Source of the DNA: Enterobacter bugandensis
Lineage (GTDB): Bacteria > Pseudomonadota > Gammaproteobacteria > Enterobacterales > Enterobacteriaceae
Assembly (NCBI RefSeq): GCF_900324475.1
Contig: NZ_LT992502.1
Location: 2,852,001-2,916,000, forward strand
DNA: 64,000 nucleotides
Direction of reading: 5' to 3'
Part shown: positions 1 through 8,829 of the stretch, piece by piece
How positions within the stretch are numbered: position 1 is the first letter of the stretch
Layout: every line of letters starts with the position of its first letter
Position numbers and translations under genes: made by a program
Notes under the pieces: model-generated
The model's database searches: none
What the model saw: only the letters and a program-made list of their open reading frames with translations
What the model was told of the DNA's origin: nothing

Positions 1-131
1 AACTTATTGATTGCGCAAACGCCGCTAAAAAACTGTACATCCTGATCGCACATCACGTTGATAGTCTGCGTCCACAACACCACGCACGCTATCAGCACGA
101 TAATCAGAATCACCCAGCGTATTTTTTTCAC
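1..131 (-). CDS. mgrB: MgrB, small inner-membrane inhibitor of PhoQ (3' end cut by window edge)
   Basis: MgrB is a small membrane protein of about 47 residues that binds the sensor kinase PhoQ and damps PhoPQ signalling. Reading the minus strand from a GTG at 131-129 gives 43 codons before the window ends. They start [11 protein letters not shown], continue through a hydrophobic segment (about residues 7-24) and reach the [10 protein letters not shown] motif and CAINK. Cys28 and Cys39, the pair required for function in E. coli, are present, as is Cys16. No premature stop or insertion is visible in this part; only about four residues lie outside. Loss of mgrB is a known route to colistin resistance, so the intact reading frame is informative. 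Confidence 0.93.
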   Translation of the reverse strand, partial: MKKIRWVILIIVLIACVVLWTQTINVMCDQDVQFFSGVCAINK

Positions 132-164
132 TCCACACTCCGTTTACAGACCTGATATGACCAG

Positions 165-186
165 GTTATCACGGTTATCTTAAACA
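165..186 (-). promoter_or_regulatory. Candidate PhoP-dependent promoter of mgrB
   Basis: On the minus strand a TGTTTA half-site (186-181) is followed ten bases later by GATAAC (170-165), a fair -10 element. This is the spacing usual for PhoP-activated promoters. The upstream copy of the repeat (CAGTTA) is poor. mgrB is a known PhoP target in E. coli, which supports the reading. Confidence 0.45.
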
Positions 187-290
187 AGGACTAACTGTAG
201 CGCCATCAGGCTCTTTTCAGAATCCTGCACTTGTTTCATTACGTAAACCGGTTAGGCTAGCATCATGATAACAATGATAAAGAGGTAATA

Positions 291-530
291 ATGCGCTTAA
301 TTATTCGTACAATTGTTGCACTGGCGATACTCTGGATTGGCCTTCTTTTAACGGGTTATGGCGTGCTGGTGGGAAGCACCGAAAACGCCGCAGGGTTAGG
401 CATTCAATGTAAGTATTTAACAGCACAGGGAGTCAGCACGGCGCAGTATCTCCATTCTGATAGCGGGATCATTGGGTTAACCAACTGCCCGGTACTGCGT
501 AAGACCTCCGTCGTGATTGATAATGGCTGA
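291..530 (+). CDS. yobH: YobH, small membrane/exported protein of unknown function
   Basis: This 79-residue protein matches YobH of E. coli in length and in position between mgrB and kdgR. It starts with a basic N-terminus followed by one hydrophobic segment (about residues 5-27), which could be an uncleaved anchor or a signal peptide. The rest is a short polar domain with two cysteines (residues 40 and 66) that could pair in the periplasm. A ribosome site (AAGAGG) sits seven bases before the ATG. No function is known to me. It is followed by a strong hairpin shared with convergent kdgR. Confidence 0.85.
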   Translation: MRLIIRTIVALAILWIGLLLTGYGVLVGSTENAAGLGIQCKYLTAQGVSTAQYLHSDSGIIGLTNCPVLRKTSVVIDNG

Positions 531-551
531 GTCACAGCGTTAACGACGAAT

Positions 552-582
552 AAAAAACGCCGCAAAGATGCGGCGTTTTTTT
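552..582. terminator. Bidirectional terminator between yobH and kdgR
   Basis: A six-base-pair GC stem (CGCCGC, 558-563; GCGGCG, 570-575) is flanked by six A on the left and seven T on the right. It can therefore end transcripts from both sides. Confidence 0.9.
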
Positions 583-595
583 ATGCTAACCGGGG

Positions 596-1387
596 TTAGA
601 ACGGATAGTCGTGGTAACCCATCTGTTCAGAAATCTTACGCGCGGCGGTATGCAGAATAGCCACGTACTCGTGCAGGCGCTCTTCCGAGAAGCGAAGCGT
701 TGGGAAAGAGATGCTCAACCCCGCGATCACGACGCCAAAACGGTCAAACACCGGAACGCCAATACAGCGCAGTCCTTCTTCCTGCTCTTCGTTATCTTCG
801 CCGTACCCTTGCTCACGCACCTTGTCGAGCACCGTTAATAACTCATCGGTGTTAGTAATGGTGCGTTCTGTGCTGCGTTTGTACTCCACGCCATCGAGGA
901 TCTGTTTAACTTCTTCACGATCGCGCCACGCCAGCAGAACCTTACCGATTGCCGTGCTGTAAAGCGGGTTGCGGCGACCAATGCGCGAATACATACGCAG
1001 GTTATACATGGAGTCTATTTTATGGATGTAAACAATACTGTCTTCATCCAGCGCGCCCAGGTGGATAGTCTCTTTGGTCAGGCGGGAGATCTCGCGCATC
1101 TGAATATCCGCGCTACGGATCAGATCCACATTTTGCAAGGCCCGGGCACCCAGTTCAAACAGTTTCAGCGTCAGAGAATATTTTTCAGATTCGCCTTCCT
1201 GAGCAACGTAACCCAGTGATTTCATGGTTTGCAAAAAGCGGTAAACGGTGCTTTTCGACATCATCACGCGCTGTGACAACTCTGTGATACCAATTTCACG
1301 CTCTTCCCCGAGCGCCTGTAAGATGCCAAACACCTTCAGCACGGAAGAAACTGAATCTGGCTGTTTATCCAAATCCGCAATTGCCAT
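596..1387 (-). CDS. kdgR: KdgR, IclR-family repressor of 2-keto-3-deoxygluconate catabolism
   Basis: KdgR represses genes for pectin- and hexuronate-derived sugar acids and is released by 2-keto-3-deoxygluconate. The 263-residue protein has the IclR layout: a winged helix-turn-helix at about residues 15-75 (VLKVFGILQAL, then ITELSQRV and SKSTVYRFLQTM) and an effector-binding domain from about 85 to the end. Length matches E. coli KdgR. It is divergent from yebQ, as in E. coli. Likely targets in this window are eda (a known KdgR target in E. coli) and the rhiT-rhiN pair, whose upstream region holds a KdgR-box-like sequence (51781-51799). Confidence 0.94.
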   Translation of the reverse strand: MAIADLDKQPDSVSSVLKVFGILQALGEEREIGITELSQRVMMSKSTVYRFLQTMKSLGYVAQEGESEKYSLTLKLFELGARALQNVDLIRSADIQMREISRLTKETIHLGALDEDSIVYIHKIDSMYNLRMYSRIGRRNPLYSTAIGKVLLAWRDREEVKQILDGVEYKRSTERTITNTDELLTVLDKVREQGYGEDNEEQEEGLRCIGVPVFDRFGVVIAGLSISFPTLRFSEERLHEYVAILHTAARKISEQMGYHDYPF

Positions 1388-1411
1388 TTACCACCTCATA
1401 GAGAGTGTTTT

Positions 1412-1435
1412 ATAAAAATCAGAACCGGTTTTTAT
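1412..1435. promoter_or_regulatory. Imperfect inverted repeat in the kdgR-yebQ intergenic region
   Basis: ATAAAAA (1412-1418) and TTTTTAT (1429-1435) flank a core containing AACCGGTT (1423-1430). It lies about 25 bases upstream of the kdgR start and could bind a dimeric regulator. It is a poor match to the KdgR consensus, so I assign no regulator. Confidence 0.25.
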
Positions 1436-1565
1436 TATAAATTCCCGTCATGTTACCTGCAATCAATCCGCGTTTACTTCGTTACAAATCTGCGACATAA
1501 AACGGTGTTAACGATGCTAAAATAGTTACCCTGAGAATAATTTCACTCTGAGCTATTTATCCCCA

Positions 1566-2939
1566 ATGGAAAAGAACCTTTCCGATGGCCTGCCTTTGCC
1601 CCAGCGGTATGGCGCTATCGCTACGATTATTATTGGTATCTCAATGGCCGTTCTTGACGGCGCGATTGCGAACGTTGCCCTTCCCACCATTGCCACCGAT
1701 CTGCATGCTTCCCCGGCCAGTTCGATATGGATTGTTAACGCCTATCAGATTGCGATTGTGGTTTCCCTGCTCTCTTTTTCTTTTCTGGGCGATATGTTCG
1801 GCTACCGTCGGGTATATCAGTGCGGGCTGGTGGTATTTACCTTTACATCACTGCTGTGCGCCCTTTCGGACTCCCTGCATACGCTGACGCTGGCGCGCAT
1901 CGCGCAAGGTTTTGGCGGCGCGGCGCTGATGAGCGTCAATACGGCGCTAATCCGCTTAATCTATCCGCACCGCCATCTGGGCCGCGGCATGGGGATAAAT
2001 TCGTTTATTGTCGCGGTCTCTTCTGCCGCCGGGCCAACGATTGCAGCGGCCATTCTTTCTGTCGCCTCGTGGCAGTGGCTGTTCGCCATAAACGTGCCGC
2101 TGGGTATCGTGGCCATCTTCTTTGCCCTGCGATTTCTCCCCGCTAACGGCCCGAAAAGCACCATGCCGCGCTTTGACGTAGCAAGCGCGGTGATGAATGC
2201 GCTCACCTTTGGTCTGCTGATTACCGCCCTGAGCGGTTTTGCGCAGGGTCAATCCCTGATGCTAACCACCGTGGAGCTTGTTGCCCTGCTGGTGACGGGC
2301 TTCTTCTTTGTTCGCCGCCAGCTTTCCCTGCCGGTGCCCTTACTGCCGATCGATCTGCTGCGTATTCCCCTCTTTTCGCTTTCCATCTGCACCTCCGTCT
2401 GCTCATTCTGCGCCCAGATGCTGGCTCTGGTTTCTCTGCCCTTCTTCCTGCAAAGCGTGATAGGACGTTCCGAAGTGGAGACCGGGCTGCTGTTAACCCC
2501 CTGGCCGCTGGCGACGATGGTGATGGCCCCCCTGGCAGGTTATTTAATAGAACGTGTACATGCCGGTTTGTTGGGCGCGGTGGGGCTGGCCGTGATGGCA
2601 ACAGGTCTTTTCGCGCTGGCGCTGCTTCCATCATCGCCAGGGGATCTGGACATCATCTGGCGCATGATTCTGTGCGGAGCCGGGTTTGGCCTGTTTCAGT
2701 CCCCCAACAACCACACCATTATTACCTCTGCGCCGCGCCACCGCAGCGGAGGGGCCAGCGGCATGTTGGGGACCGCGCGTCTGCTGGGGCAAAGCACCGG
2801 TGCGGCGCTGGTTGCCCTGATGTTTAACCTTGCCGGGCAAAACGGCAACCACGTTGCGCTTCTCACCGCAGGCGCCCTTGCCACCCTTGCAGCCATCGTC
2901 AGCGGGTTGCGCGTGACCCAATCCGGCGTTCAGGCATAA
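1566..2939 (+). CDS. yebQ: YebQ, DHA2-type major facilitator drug/solute transporter
   Basis: This 457-residue integral membrane protein belongs to the 14-helix DHA2 branch of the major facilitator superfamily, usually proton antiporters for drugs. The family signature appears in the first helix region (MAVLDGAIANVALPTIA), followed by the loop motif GDMFGYRR between helices 2 and 3. Sequence and length agree with E. coli YebQ, and the gene is divergent from kdgR as there. The substrate is unknown. A hairpin terminator follows immediately. Confidence 0.9.
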   Translation: MEKNLSDGLPLPQRYGAIATIIIGISMAVLDGAIANVALPTIATDLHASPASSIWIVNAYQIAIVVSLLSFSFLGDMFGYRRVYQCGLVVFTFTSLLCALSDSLHTLTLARIAQGFGGAALMSVNTALIRLIYPHRHLGRGMGINSFIVAVSSAAGPTIAAAILSVASWQWLFAINVPLGIVAIFFALRFLPANGPKSTMPRFDVASAVMNALTFGLLITALSGFAQGQSLMLTTVELVALLVTGFFFVRRQLSLPVPLLPIDLLRIPLFSLSICTSVCSFCAQMLALVSLPFFLQSVIGRSEVETGLLLTPWPLATMVMAPLAGYLIERVHAGLLGAVGLAVMATGLFALALLPSSPGDLDIIWRMILCGAGFGLFQSPNNHTIITSAPRHRSGGASGMLGTARLLGQSTGAALVALMFNLAGQNGNHVALLTAGALATLAAIVSGLRVTQSGVQA

Positions 2940-2975
2940 AAAAAGCCGGGCGGAGTCTTCTCCTGCCCGGCTTAT
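2939..2975. terminator. Terminator between yebQ and htpX
   Basis: The hairpin AGCCGGGC...GCCCGGCT (about 2945-2973) is preceded by a run of seven A, which serves htpX on the minus strand. Its 3' flank on the plus strand is TATTTAA, so it may also end yebQ. Confidence 0.75.
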
Positions 2976-2989
2976 TTAAGCACTTAGCG

Positions 2990-3871
2990 TTACTTCAGGT
3001 ATTCCCCACTGCGCAGCGCTTCAATACGTTTATCCAGCGGCGGGTGAGACATAAACAGCTCGCTCAGCGACTTTGATTTGCCGTTGATGCAGAAGGCCAT
3101 CATGCTGTTCGCTTCCTGCGGCTCATAGCTGGTTTTCAGACGCTGCAGGGCGGCAATCATCTTCTCACGCCCTACCAGCTTCGCTGAACCGGCATCCGCA
3201 TTGAACTCACGGTGACGGGAGAACCACATGGTGATAATGCTCGCCAGAATACCGAACACCAGTTCCAGCACCATCGATACGGCGAAGTAGATCAGCGGAT
3301 TACCGTTGCTCTCTTCACCTTCATCACGGTTGCCGCCCATGAAGCCAGCCGCAATCTGCGCCAGGATACGGGAGATGAAGATAACGAAGGTGTTCACCAC
3401 GCCCTGAATCAGGGTCATGGTCACCATGTCACCGTTGGCGATATGGCTGATTTCGTGCGCGATAACCGCTTCGGCTTCGTCACGGCTCATGTTCTGCAAC
3501 AACCCGGTGCTCACGGCAACCAGCGACGCATCACGACGGGCACCCGTAGCAAACGCGTTAATATCCGGGGCATGGTAAATAGCAACCTGCGGCATCGCAA
3601 TGCCTGCCTGCTTAGACTGCTGTGCCACCGTATTCATCAGCCACTGTTCCATGTCGTTACGCGGCTGTTCAATCACTTCACCGCCTACGGATTTCAGCGC
3701 CATCCACTTTGACATCAGCAGGGAAATGAAAGAGCCACCAAAACCAAACAGCAGCGCCATAATCAACAGACCCTGAACGCTGCTCGACTGAATTCCCGTC
3801 AGGCTTAGCACTAGCCCGAAAACCACCATCACCGCCAGGTTGGTGAGCAGGAAGAGCGCGATTCGCATCAT
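2990..3871 (-). CDS. htpX: HtpX, membrane zinc metalloprotease
   Basis: HtpX is an M48 family protease of the inner membrane that helps FtsH degrade damaged membrane proteins. The 293-residue protein has two N-terminal membrane segments (about residues 4-24 and 33-54), the zinc motif HEISH at 139-143, and two further hydrophobic stretches (about 155-180 and 192-215). [10 protein letters not shown] segment follows and carries the third zinc ligand, a glutamate. Length equals that of E. coli HtpX. In E. coli it is under CpxR and heat-shock control; I did not identify those sites here. Confidence 0.95.
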   Translation of the reverse strand: MMRIALFLLTNLAVMVVFGLVLSLTGIQSSSVQGLLIMALLFGFGGSFISLLMSKWMALKSVGGEVIEQPRNDMEQWLMNTVAQQSKQAGIAMPQVAIYHAPDINAFATGARRDASLVAVSTGLLQNMSRDEAEAVIAHEISHIANGDMVTMTLIQGVVNTFVIFISRILAQIAAGFMGGNRDEGEESNGNPLIYFAVSMVLELVFGILASIITMWFSRHREFNADAGSAKLVGREKMIAALQRLKTSYEPQEANSMMAFCINGKSKSLSELFMSHPPLDKRIEALRSGEYLK

Positions 3872-4064
3872 AATTTTCTTTTAACCTCAGTTTAACAAAA
3901 CGCACTATGCGATTACCCACATCGTATGGGTATTACGGCTATTTTCAAGCATCCGGTGGGCGTAAGTCACCAGAAAGACACAACTTTACACAATTGGAAA
4001 TCAGCCTGACGGAAGGATGCAGAACAAAAAGAAACAGGCACAATTTCTTGTGCCTGTTGGGAGA

Positions 4065-6113
4065 TTATTTTGCCGGAGCGGGCTGTACGGCAGGCTTCTC
4101 TTTTTCCAGATTCGCCAGGTCGAGCGCGATATGCACCGTCTCGTCCAGGTACGGATCCGGCTCCTGGTAATCTTTTGGCAGATCGTCCAGTTTCTTGAGC
4201 AGAGGCTTACCTTCTCGCTTGAAGCGATCGTTGATACGCGCCAGACGCGTTGCGTCGTCCTCGTTGTTCTCTTTTTCACGCTGAGCGTAGTTCAGAGAAA
4301 CAATATTCCGCTTATCTTTCAGGGCATTGAAACGCGCAATGTCCTTCATGATGTACTGGAATTCCGGGTCTTTCGCGATGCGTTCATTATGCGCTTTCAG
4401 CAGCTCAGGGCCAAACTGCGTCATATCACCTGCCTTCACGAATGTCGCAGCATTGATGCTGTCCCACGGCAACGCGTTATCTTCAAACTTCTCGCCGGTT
4501 TCGGTCTCTTCCGTGCCGGTCGGCATCATGATATCCGGCGTTACGCCTTTACGCTGCGTACTGCCGCCGTTAACGCGGTAGAACTTCTGAATGGTGTACT
4601 GAACGGAGCCCAGCGCAGGCCATTCCGGACGCAGCATCTGATCGTAAATACGGTTCAGCGAGCGATACTGCTGAACAGTACCTTTGCCGAAGGTGGGCTC
4701 ACCCACGATTAGCGCGCGGCCATAGTCCTGCATTGCAGCGGCAAAGATTTCAGATGCGGACGCGCTGAAGCGGTCAACCAGGACCACCAGCGGGCCTTTG
4801 TAATAGACCACACCGTCGTTATCAGCATCTTCACGAACTTTACCGTTGTTATCACGCACCTGTACAACCGGGCCAGACGGGATAAACAAGCCTGAGAGCG
4901 ACACCGCTTCGGTCAGCGCACCGCCACCGTTCGTGCGCAGGTCGATAATGACGCTGCTCACGTTCTGCTTCTCAAGTTTCTGCAGCTGAACTTTTACATC
5001 GTCTGTCAGCCCCACGTAGAAGCCAGGGATATCCAGGACACCCACCTTCTCTTTACCCACGGTTTTCACCGACATTTTCACCGCGCGGTCTTCCAGACGG
5101 ATACGCTCGCGGGTCAGGGTCACGATACGGGTTTTGGTGCCTTTACCGGCAGGCAGAATCTCCAGACGAACTTTGCTGCCTTTCGGACCTTTGATCAGCG
5201 CAACCACATCGTCCAGACGCCAGCCAATGACATCAACCATGCTCTGACCGGTTTGTCCTACCCCCACAATGCGATCGCCTACGCTTATCGCTTTGCTTTT
5301 GGATGCCGGGCCGCCCGCGACCATGGAGTTGATCACCGTGTAGTCATCATCCATTTGCAGTACCGCGCCAATACCTTCCAGAGACAGGCTCATCTCAGTA
5401 TTGAACTGTTCGGTATTGCGTGGAGAGAGATAGTTGGTGTGCGGATCGATTTCGTGCGCAAAGGCGGTCATCGCCAGTGAGAAAACATCTTCACTGTTGG
5501 TCTGCGCCAGACGGCGAATGGCAAATTTGTAACGACGCGTCAGCGTGTCGCGGATCTCTTTTTCATCTTTGCCGGTCAGCTTGAGGCTTAGCTCGTCGTA
5601 TTTGACCTTTCCATCCCACAGCGCGTTCAGCTCGGCTTCGTCTTTCGGCCAGGGCGCTTTGCTGCGATCGAGATTAAAGGTGTCGTTGCCGGTGAAGTCC
5701 ATTGGACGTTCCAGCACTTTCAGCGCGTACTGATAGCGTTCAAAGCGGCGCTTCTGCGACAGGTTGTAGAGATCGTAGAACAGATCCAGCTTGCCTGACC
5801 GCAGCTCATCACCCACCTCGGATTTGCGCTTAGCGAACTGCTCGACATCGCTGGCGAGCAAAACGTTATGGCTGTAATCCAGCAAGTTCAGATAGCGGTC
5901 AAAGATTTTGGCCGAAAAGGCCTGATCGAGATCGAACTGACGATAGTGCGAGCGGGTAAAGCGAGAGGTTACACGCTCGCTTACCGTCGCGTGCTGCGTC
6001 TCTTCCTTGAGTACCGGAATTTGATCAACACGCGTGATATCGTCCACTGCGAAAGCGTGACCTGTTATGGCAAACAGGCCCGCCAGCGCGGTGAGCTTAA
6101 AAAAAGTGTTCAT
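4065..6113 (-). CDS. prc: Prc (Tsp), periplasmic tail-specific protease
   Basis: Prc degrades proteins from nonpolar C-termini in the periplasm, including the cell-wall hydrolase MepS and SsrA-tagged products. I chose the ATG at 6113, which gives 682 residues as in E. coli and a proper signal peptide (residues 1-22, ending GHAFA). Upstream codons in frame are not needed and would run into the end of proQ. A PDZ domain lies at about 240-325. The catalytic Ser/Lys dyad is visible as FSASASEIF and GEPTFGKGTVQQY, followed by the C-terminal helical domain. It starts 19 bases after proQ, so the two are probably co-transcribed. Confidence 0.96.
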   Translation of the reverse strand: MNTFFKLTALAGLFAITGHAFAVDDITRVDQIPVLKEETQHATVSERVTSRFTRSHYRQFDLDQAFSAKIFDRYLNLLDYSHNVLLASDVEQFAKRKSEVGDELRSGKLDLFYDLYNLSQKRRFERYQYALKVLERPMDFTGNDTFNLDRSKAPWPKDEAELNALWDGKVKYDELSLKLTGKDEKEIRDTLTRRYKFAIRRLAQTNSEDVFSLAMTAFAHEIDPHTNYLSPRNTEQFNTEMSLSLEGIGAVLQMDDDYTVINSMVAGGPASKSKAISVGDRIVGVGQTGQSMVDVIGWRLDDVVALIKGPKGSKVRLEILPAGKGTKTRIVTLTRERIRLEDRAVKMSVKTVGKEKVGVLDIPGFYVGLTDDVKVQLQKLEKQNVSSVIIDLRTNGGGALTEAVSLSGLFIPSGPVVQVRDNNGKVREDADNDGVVYYKGPLVVLVDRFSASASEIFAAAMQDYGRALIVGEPTFGKGTVQQYRSLNRIYDQMLRPEWPALGSVQYTIQKFYRVNGGSTQRKGVTPDIMMPTGTEETETGEKFEDNALPWDSINAATFVKAGDMTQFGPELLKAHNERIAKDPEFQYIMKDIARFNALKDKRNIVSLNYAQREKENNEDDATRLARINDRFKREGKPLLKKLDDLPKDYQEPDPYLDETVHIALDLANLEKEKPAVQPAPAK

Positions 6114-6132
6114 GCCAGGCTTGGCCTCCGTT

Positions 6133-6819
6133 TCAGAACAACAAGTGTTCTGCGCGTACAATCATTGACATACCAGAAGTCAGCTGTACACGAACGCCAT
6201 CTTTGGTGATTTCCAGTACTGTGGCGTCCATTGCGTTGTTGCCCGCTTTTACCTTCAGAGCCTGACCCACGCTCAGGGCGTTAATGTCAGAAACCGGAGT
6301 ATGGCGCTGCTCTTCACGAGGCGCACGAGGGGCTTTCGCTGCTGGTTTGTCTGCACGCGGTTTGCGATCGTTATTGTCGTGACGACGAGGCGCAGGACGT
6401 GGTTTACGCTCACGACGAGGCGCTTCTTCCTGGCCGTTTGCCGCTGCGGCTTCGCGTTTTTTCGCCTGCTGTTCTGCACGTTGTGCCTGAACGCGTGCTT
6501 TGGCTTCTTCCAGCTGCTTGCGCGCGTGTTCTACGTGCTGCTCGTCCAGCTCGCCGCAAGGGTTGCCGTCGAGATCCACGCGGGTCGCGCCCGGTTTGAT
6601 ACCGTACAGGTAACGCCAGCTCGAAGTATAAAGACGTAAGGCAGAACGCAGCTGAGTTTTGCTGAGGTTCATTTCCCCTTCAACACGCGCTACCAGATCC
6701 TGAAAAATACCGACTTTCAGGGGACGTGCTTCACCTTCCGCGCTGAAGCACTGCGGGAAACGCTCGGCCAGAAATGCGATAACTTCTTTACTGCTATTCA
6801 ACTTAGGTTGATTTTCCAT
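6133..6819 (-). CDS. proQ: ProQ, RNA chaperone with FinO domain
   Basis: ProQ is a global RNA-binding protein acting on structured small RNAs and 3' ends; it was first known for its effect on the ProP transporter. The 228-residue protein has an N-terminal FinO-like domain (about 1-119), a basic Arg/Lys-rich linker (about 120-175) and a C-terminal Tudor/KOW-like domain (about 180-228). The linker is a few residues shorter than in E. coli (232 residues). The window also encodes the small RNAs SraC and SdsR. proQ is followed by prc in the E. coli order. Confidence 0.95.
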   Translation of the reverse strand: MENQPKLNSSKEVIAFLAERFPQCFSAEGEARPLKVGIFQDLVARVEGEMNLSKTQLRSALRLYTSSWRYLYGIKPGATRVDLDGNPCGELDEQHVEHARKQLEEAKARVQAQRAEQQAKKREAAAANGQEEAPRRERKPRPAPRRHDNNDRKPRADKPAAKAPRAPREEQRHTPVSDINALSVGQALKVKAGNNAMDATVLEITKDGVRVQLTSGMSMIVRAEHLLF

Positions 6820-6869
6820 GAAATTTCCTGATTACAACGGACGTTGCCAACAAGCGCAGGCATGAACAG

Positions 6870-6887
6870 GCGTCATTATAATGACGC
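6870..6887 (-). promoter_or_regulatory. Perfect 18-bp palindrome containing the likely proQ -10 element
   Basis: GCGTCATTATAATGACGC is its own reverse complement and contains TATAAT on both strands. On the minus strand that hexamer lies about 56 bases before the proQ start, a plausible -10 position. The -35 match is weak. The palindrome could be an operator or simply a symmetrical -10 region. Confidence 0.45.
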
Positions 6888-6915
6888 TATCAGTAAATGC
6901 TACGTTATCCGTTGA

Positions 6916-7413
6916 TTATCCTGCGACGCTCGCAAAGAATTTTTGATAATCGGTTGCAGCGAGGACGTTTTCCAGATTCGCCACCAGCTCGCGCAGCCCC
7001 TGTTCGTCCTCGGTTGTAAAGCGACTGAAGACCGTACTGTCGATATCCAGAACGCCAATAATCTGATTTTTTACCACCAGCGGCAGAACGATCTCTGAAT
7101 TGCTGGCAGCATCACAGGCGATATGCCCGTCAAACGCATGAACATCTTCCACGCGCTGAACCTGATTCTCGGCCACCGCGGTACCGCATACGCCGCGTCC
7201 TACCGGAATACGCACGCAGGCCAGTTTGCCCTGAAACGGACCCAGCACCAGCGTTTCACCTTCCAGAAGATAAAAGCCAGCCCAGTTCACATCGGATAGC
7301 CGTTCGAACAGCAATGCGCTAGTATTTGCCAGAGTGGCTAAGAAGCTGGTTTCACCTGCCATCAATGCCTTAAAATCGCGGTTCAGATCCGCGTAGAATT
7401 CTGTTTTGTTCAT
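6916..7413 (-). CDS. msrC: MsrC, free methionine-(R)-sulfoxide reductase
   Basis: MsrC reduces free (not protein-bound) methionine-R-sulfoxide. The 165-residue protein is a single GAF domain. The three cysteines of the catalytic relay are present at 66, 76 and 100 (in LACVRIP, GVCGTAV and HIACDAAS), matching C84, C94 and C118 in the longer numbering used for E. coli. The gene lies upstream of proQ and points the same way, and is divergent from letA, as in E. coli. Confidence 0.94.
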   Translation of the reverse strand: MNKTEFYADLNRDFKALMAGETSFLATLANTSALLFERLSDVNWAGFYLLEGETLVLGPFQGKLACVRIPVGRGVCGTAVAENQVQRVEDVHAFDGHIACDAASNSEIVLPLVVKNQIIGVLDIDSTVFSRFTTEDEQGLRELVANLENVLAATDYQKFFASVAG

Positions 7414-7545
7414 TATTCAATCACTTAGTTGTCTTACAAAATTACCGCATAGCCTATTAAAATAAGCAATAAATGCGCTCATGCTCAAGATGAATCCGTT
7501 CATGAGTTAATATAACGTTCAACAATACTTATTTGCGCGCAGCTG

Positions 7546-8829
7546 ATGGCCTTAAAAACAACCAAAATTACGCCGACAAAAAAGATAACTGTCCATACGG
7601 TAAGCGACGCTTTGCCTCGTGCACATTATCAGCGTTGCCCCCAGTGCGATACGCTTTTTATGTTGCCGAAGATGAAATCGCACCAAAGCGCCTTTTGTCC
7701 CCGCTGCGACGCTAAAATTCGTGACGGCCGCGACTGGTCGTTAACCCGTCTTGCCGCTATGGCCGTTACCATGCTGCTGCTGATGCCTTTCGCCTGGACC
7801 GAACCGCTTCTGAAGCTTTACCTGCTTGGTGTGCGCATTGACGCTAACGTGCTGCAGGGTATCTGGCAGATGACGAGCCAGGGCGATCCTCTCACCGCCG
7901 CCATGGTACTGTTCTGCGTTGTCGGCGCGCCGCTGGTGCTGGTTGCAGCCATTGCCTACCTGTGGTTTGGTAACATCCTGGGAATGAACCTGCGTCCGGT
8001 ATTGCTGATGCTGGAAAAGCTTAAAGAGTGGGTCATGCTGGATATCTATCTGGTGGGCGTGGGCGTGGCATCAATCAAGGTGCAGGACTATGCCTTTCTG
8101 CAGCCGGGCGTCGGGCTTTTTGCCTTTATCTGCCTGGTATTGCTCAGCATCCTGACACTGATCCACCTGAACGTTGAGCAGCTTTGGGAGCGTTTTTACC
8201 CGCAGCGCCCTGCCACCCGCCCGGATGAAAACCTCCGCGTCTGTCTGGGATGCCATTACACCGGGTTGCCCGACAAGCGTGGACGCTGCCCGCGCTGCCA
8301 CATACCGTTGAGGTTACGACGCAACAACAGCCTGCAAAAATGCTGGGCGGCGCTGATTGCCTCCCTGGTGTTTCTGTTCCCAGCCAATATGCTGCCGATA
8401 TCCATTATTTACGTGAACGGTGGCCGTCAGGAGGATACTATCCTCTCCGGTATTATCTCTCTTGCACACAGTAACGTTGGGGTGGCGGCCATCGTCTTTA
8501 TTGCCAGTATCCTGGTTCCCTTTACCAAAGTGGTGGTGATGTTTACCCTGCTCGTCAGCATTCACTTTAAGTGTGAACAAGGTTTACGTACCCGTATTCT
8601 GCTTCTGCGATTCGTCACCTGGATTGGCCGCTGGTCAATGCTGGATCTGTTTGTGATTTCGCTGATGATGTCGCTGATCAATCGCGACCAGCTTCTTGCT
8701 TTTACTATGGGACCCGCGGCTTTTTATTTCGGCTCTGCGGTGATATTGACTATTCTTGCTGTGGAATGGCTGGATAGCCGCTTACTTTGGGATGCACATG
8801 AGTCAGGAAACCCCCGCTTCGCCGACTGA
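7546..8829 (+). CDS. letA: LetA (YebS), inner-membrane PqiA-family partner of LetB
   Basis: LetA is the inner-membrane component that works with the LetB tunnel in lipid transport across the envelope. The 427-residue protein has two repeats, each with a zinc-ribbon cysteine set followed by four membrane helices. The first set is C31/C34/C51/C54 (CPQC, CPRC), and the second lies at about residues 229-250 (CLGC, CPRC). Length matches E. coli YebS. The 3' end overlaps the start of letB by about 38 bases, which suggests translational coupling. Confidence 0.94.
   Translation: MALKTTKITPTKKITVHTVSDALPRAHYQRCPQCDTLFMLPKMKSHQSAFCPRCDAKIRDGRDWSLTRLAAMAVTMLLLMPFAWTEPLLKLYLLGVRIDANVLQGIWQMTSQGDPLTAAMVLFCVVGAPLVLVAAIAYLWFGNILGMNLRPVLLMLEKLKEWVMLDIYLVGVGVASIKVQDYAFLQPGVGLFAFICLVLLSILTLIHLNVEQLWERFYPQRPATRPDENLRVCLGCHYTGLPDKRGRCPRCHIPLRLRRNNSLQKCWAALIASLVFLFPANMLPISIIYVNGGRQEDTILSGIISLAHSNVGVAAIVFIASILVPFTKVVVMFTLLVSIHFKCEQGLRTRILLLRFVTWIGRWSMLDLFVISLMMSLINRDQLLAFTMGPAAFYFGSAVILTILAVEWLDSRLLWDAHESGNPRFAD

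Noticed and set aside
1412..1435. KdgR autoregulatory box before kdgR
   Set aside because: The inverted repeat there does not fit the KdgR consensus core, so it is listed only as an unassigned repeat.
4065..6161. Longer Prc starting at 6161
   Set aside because: The extension overlaps the end of proQ and would bury the signal peptide. ATG 6113 gives the family length and a normal signal sequence.
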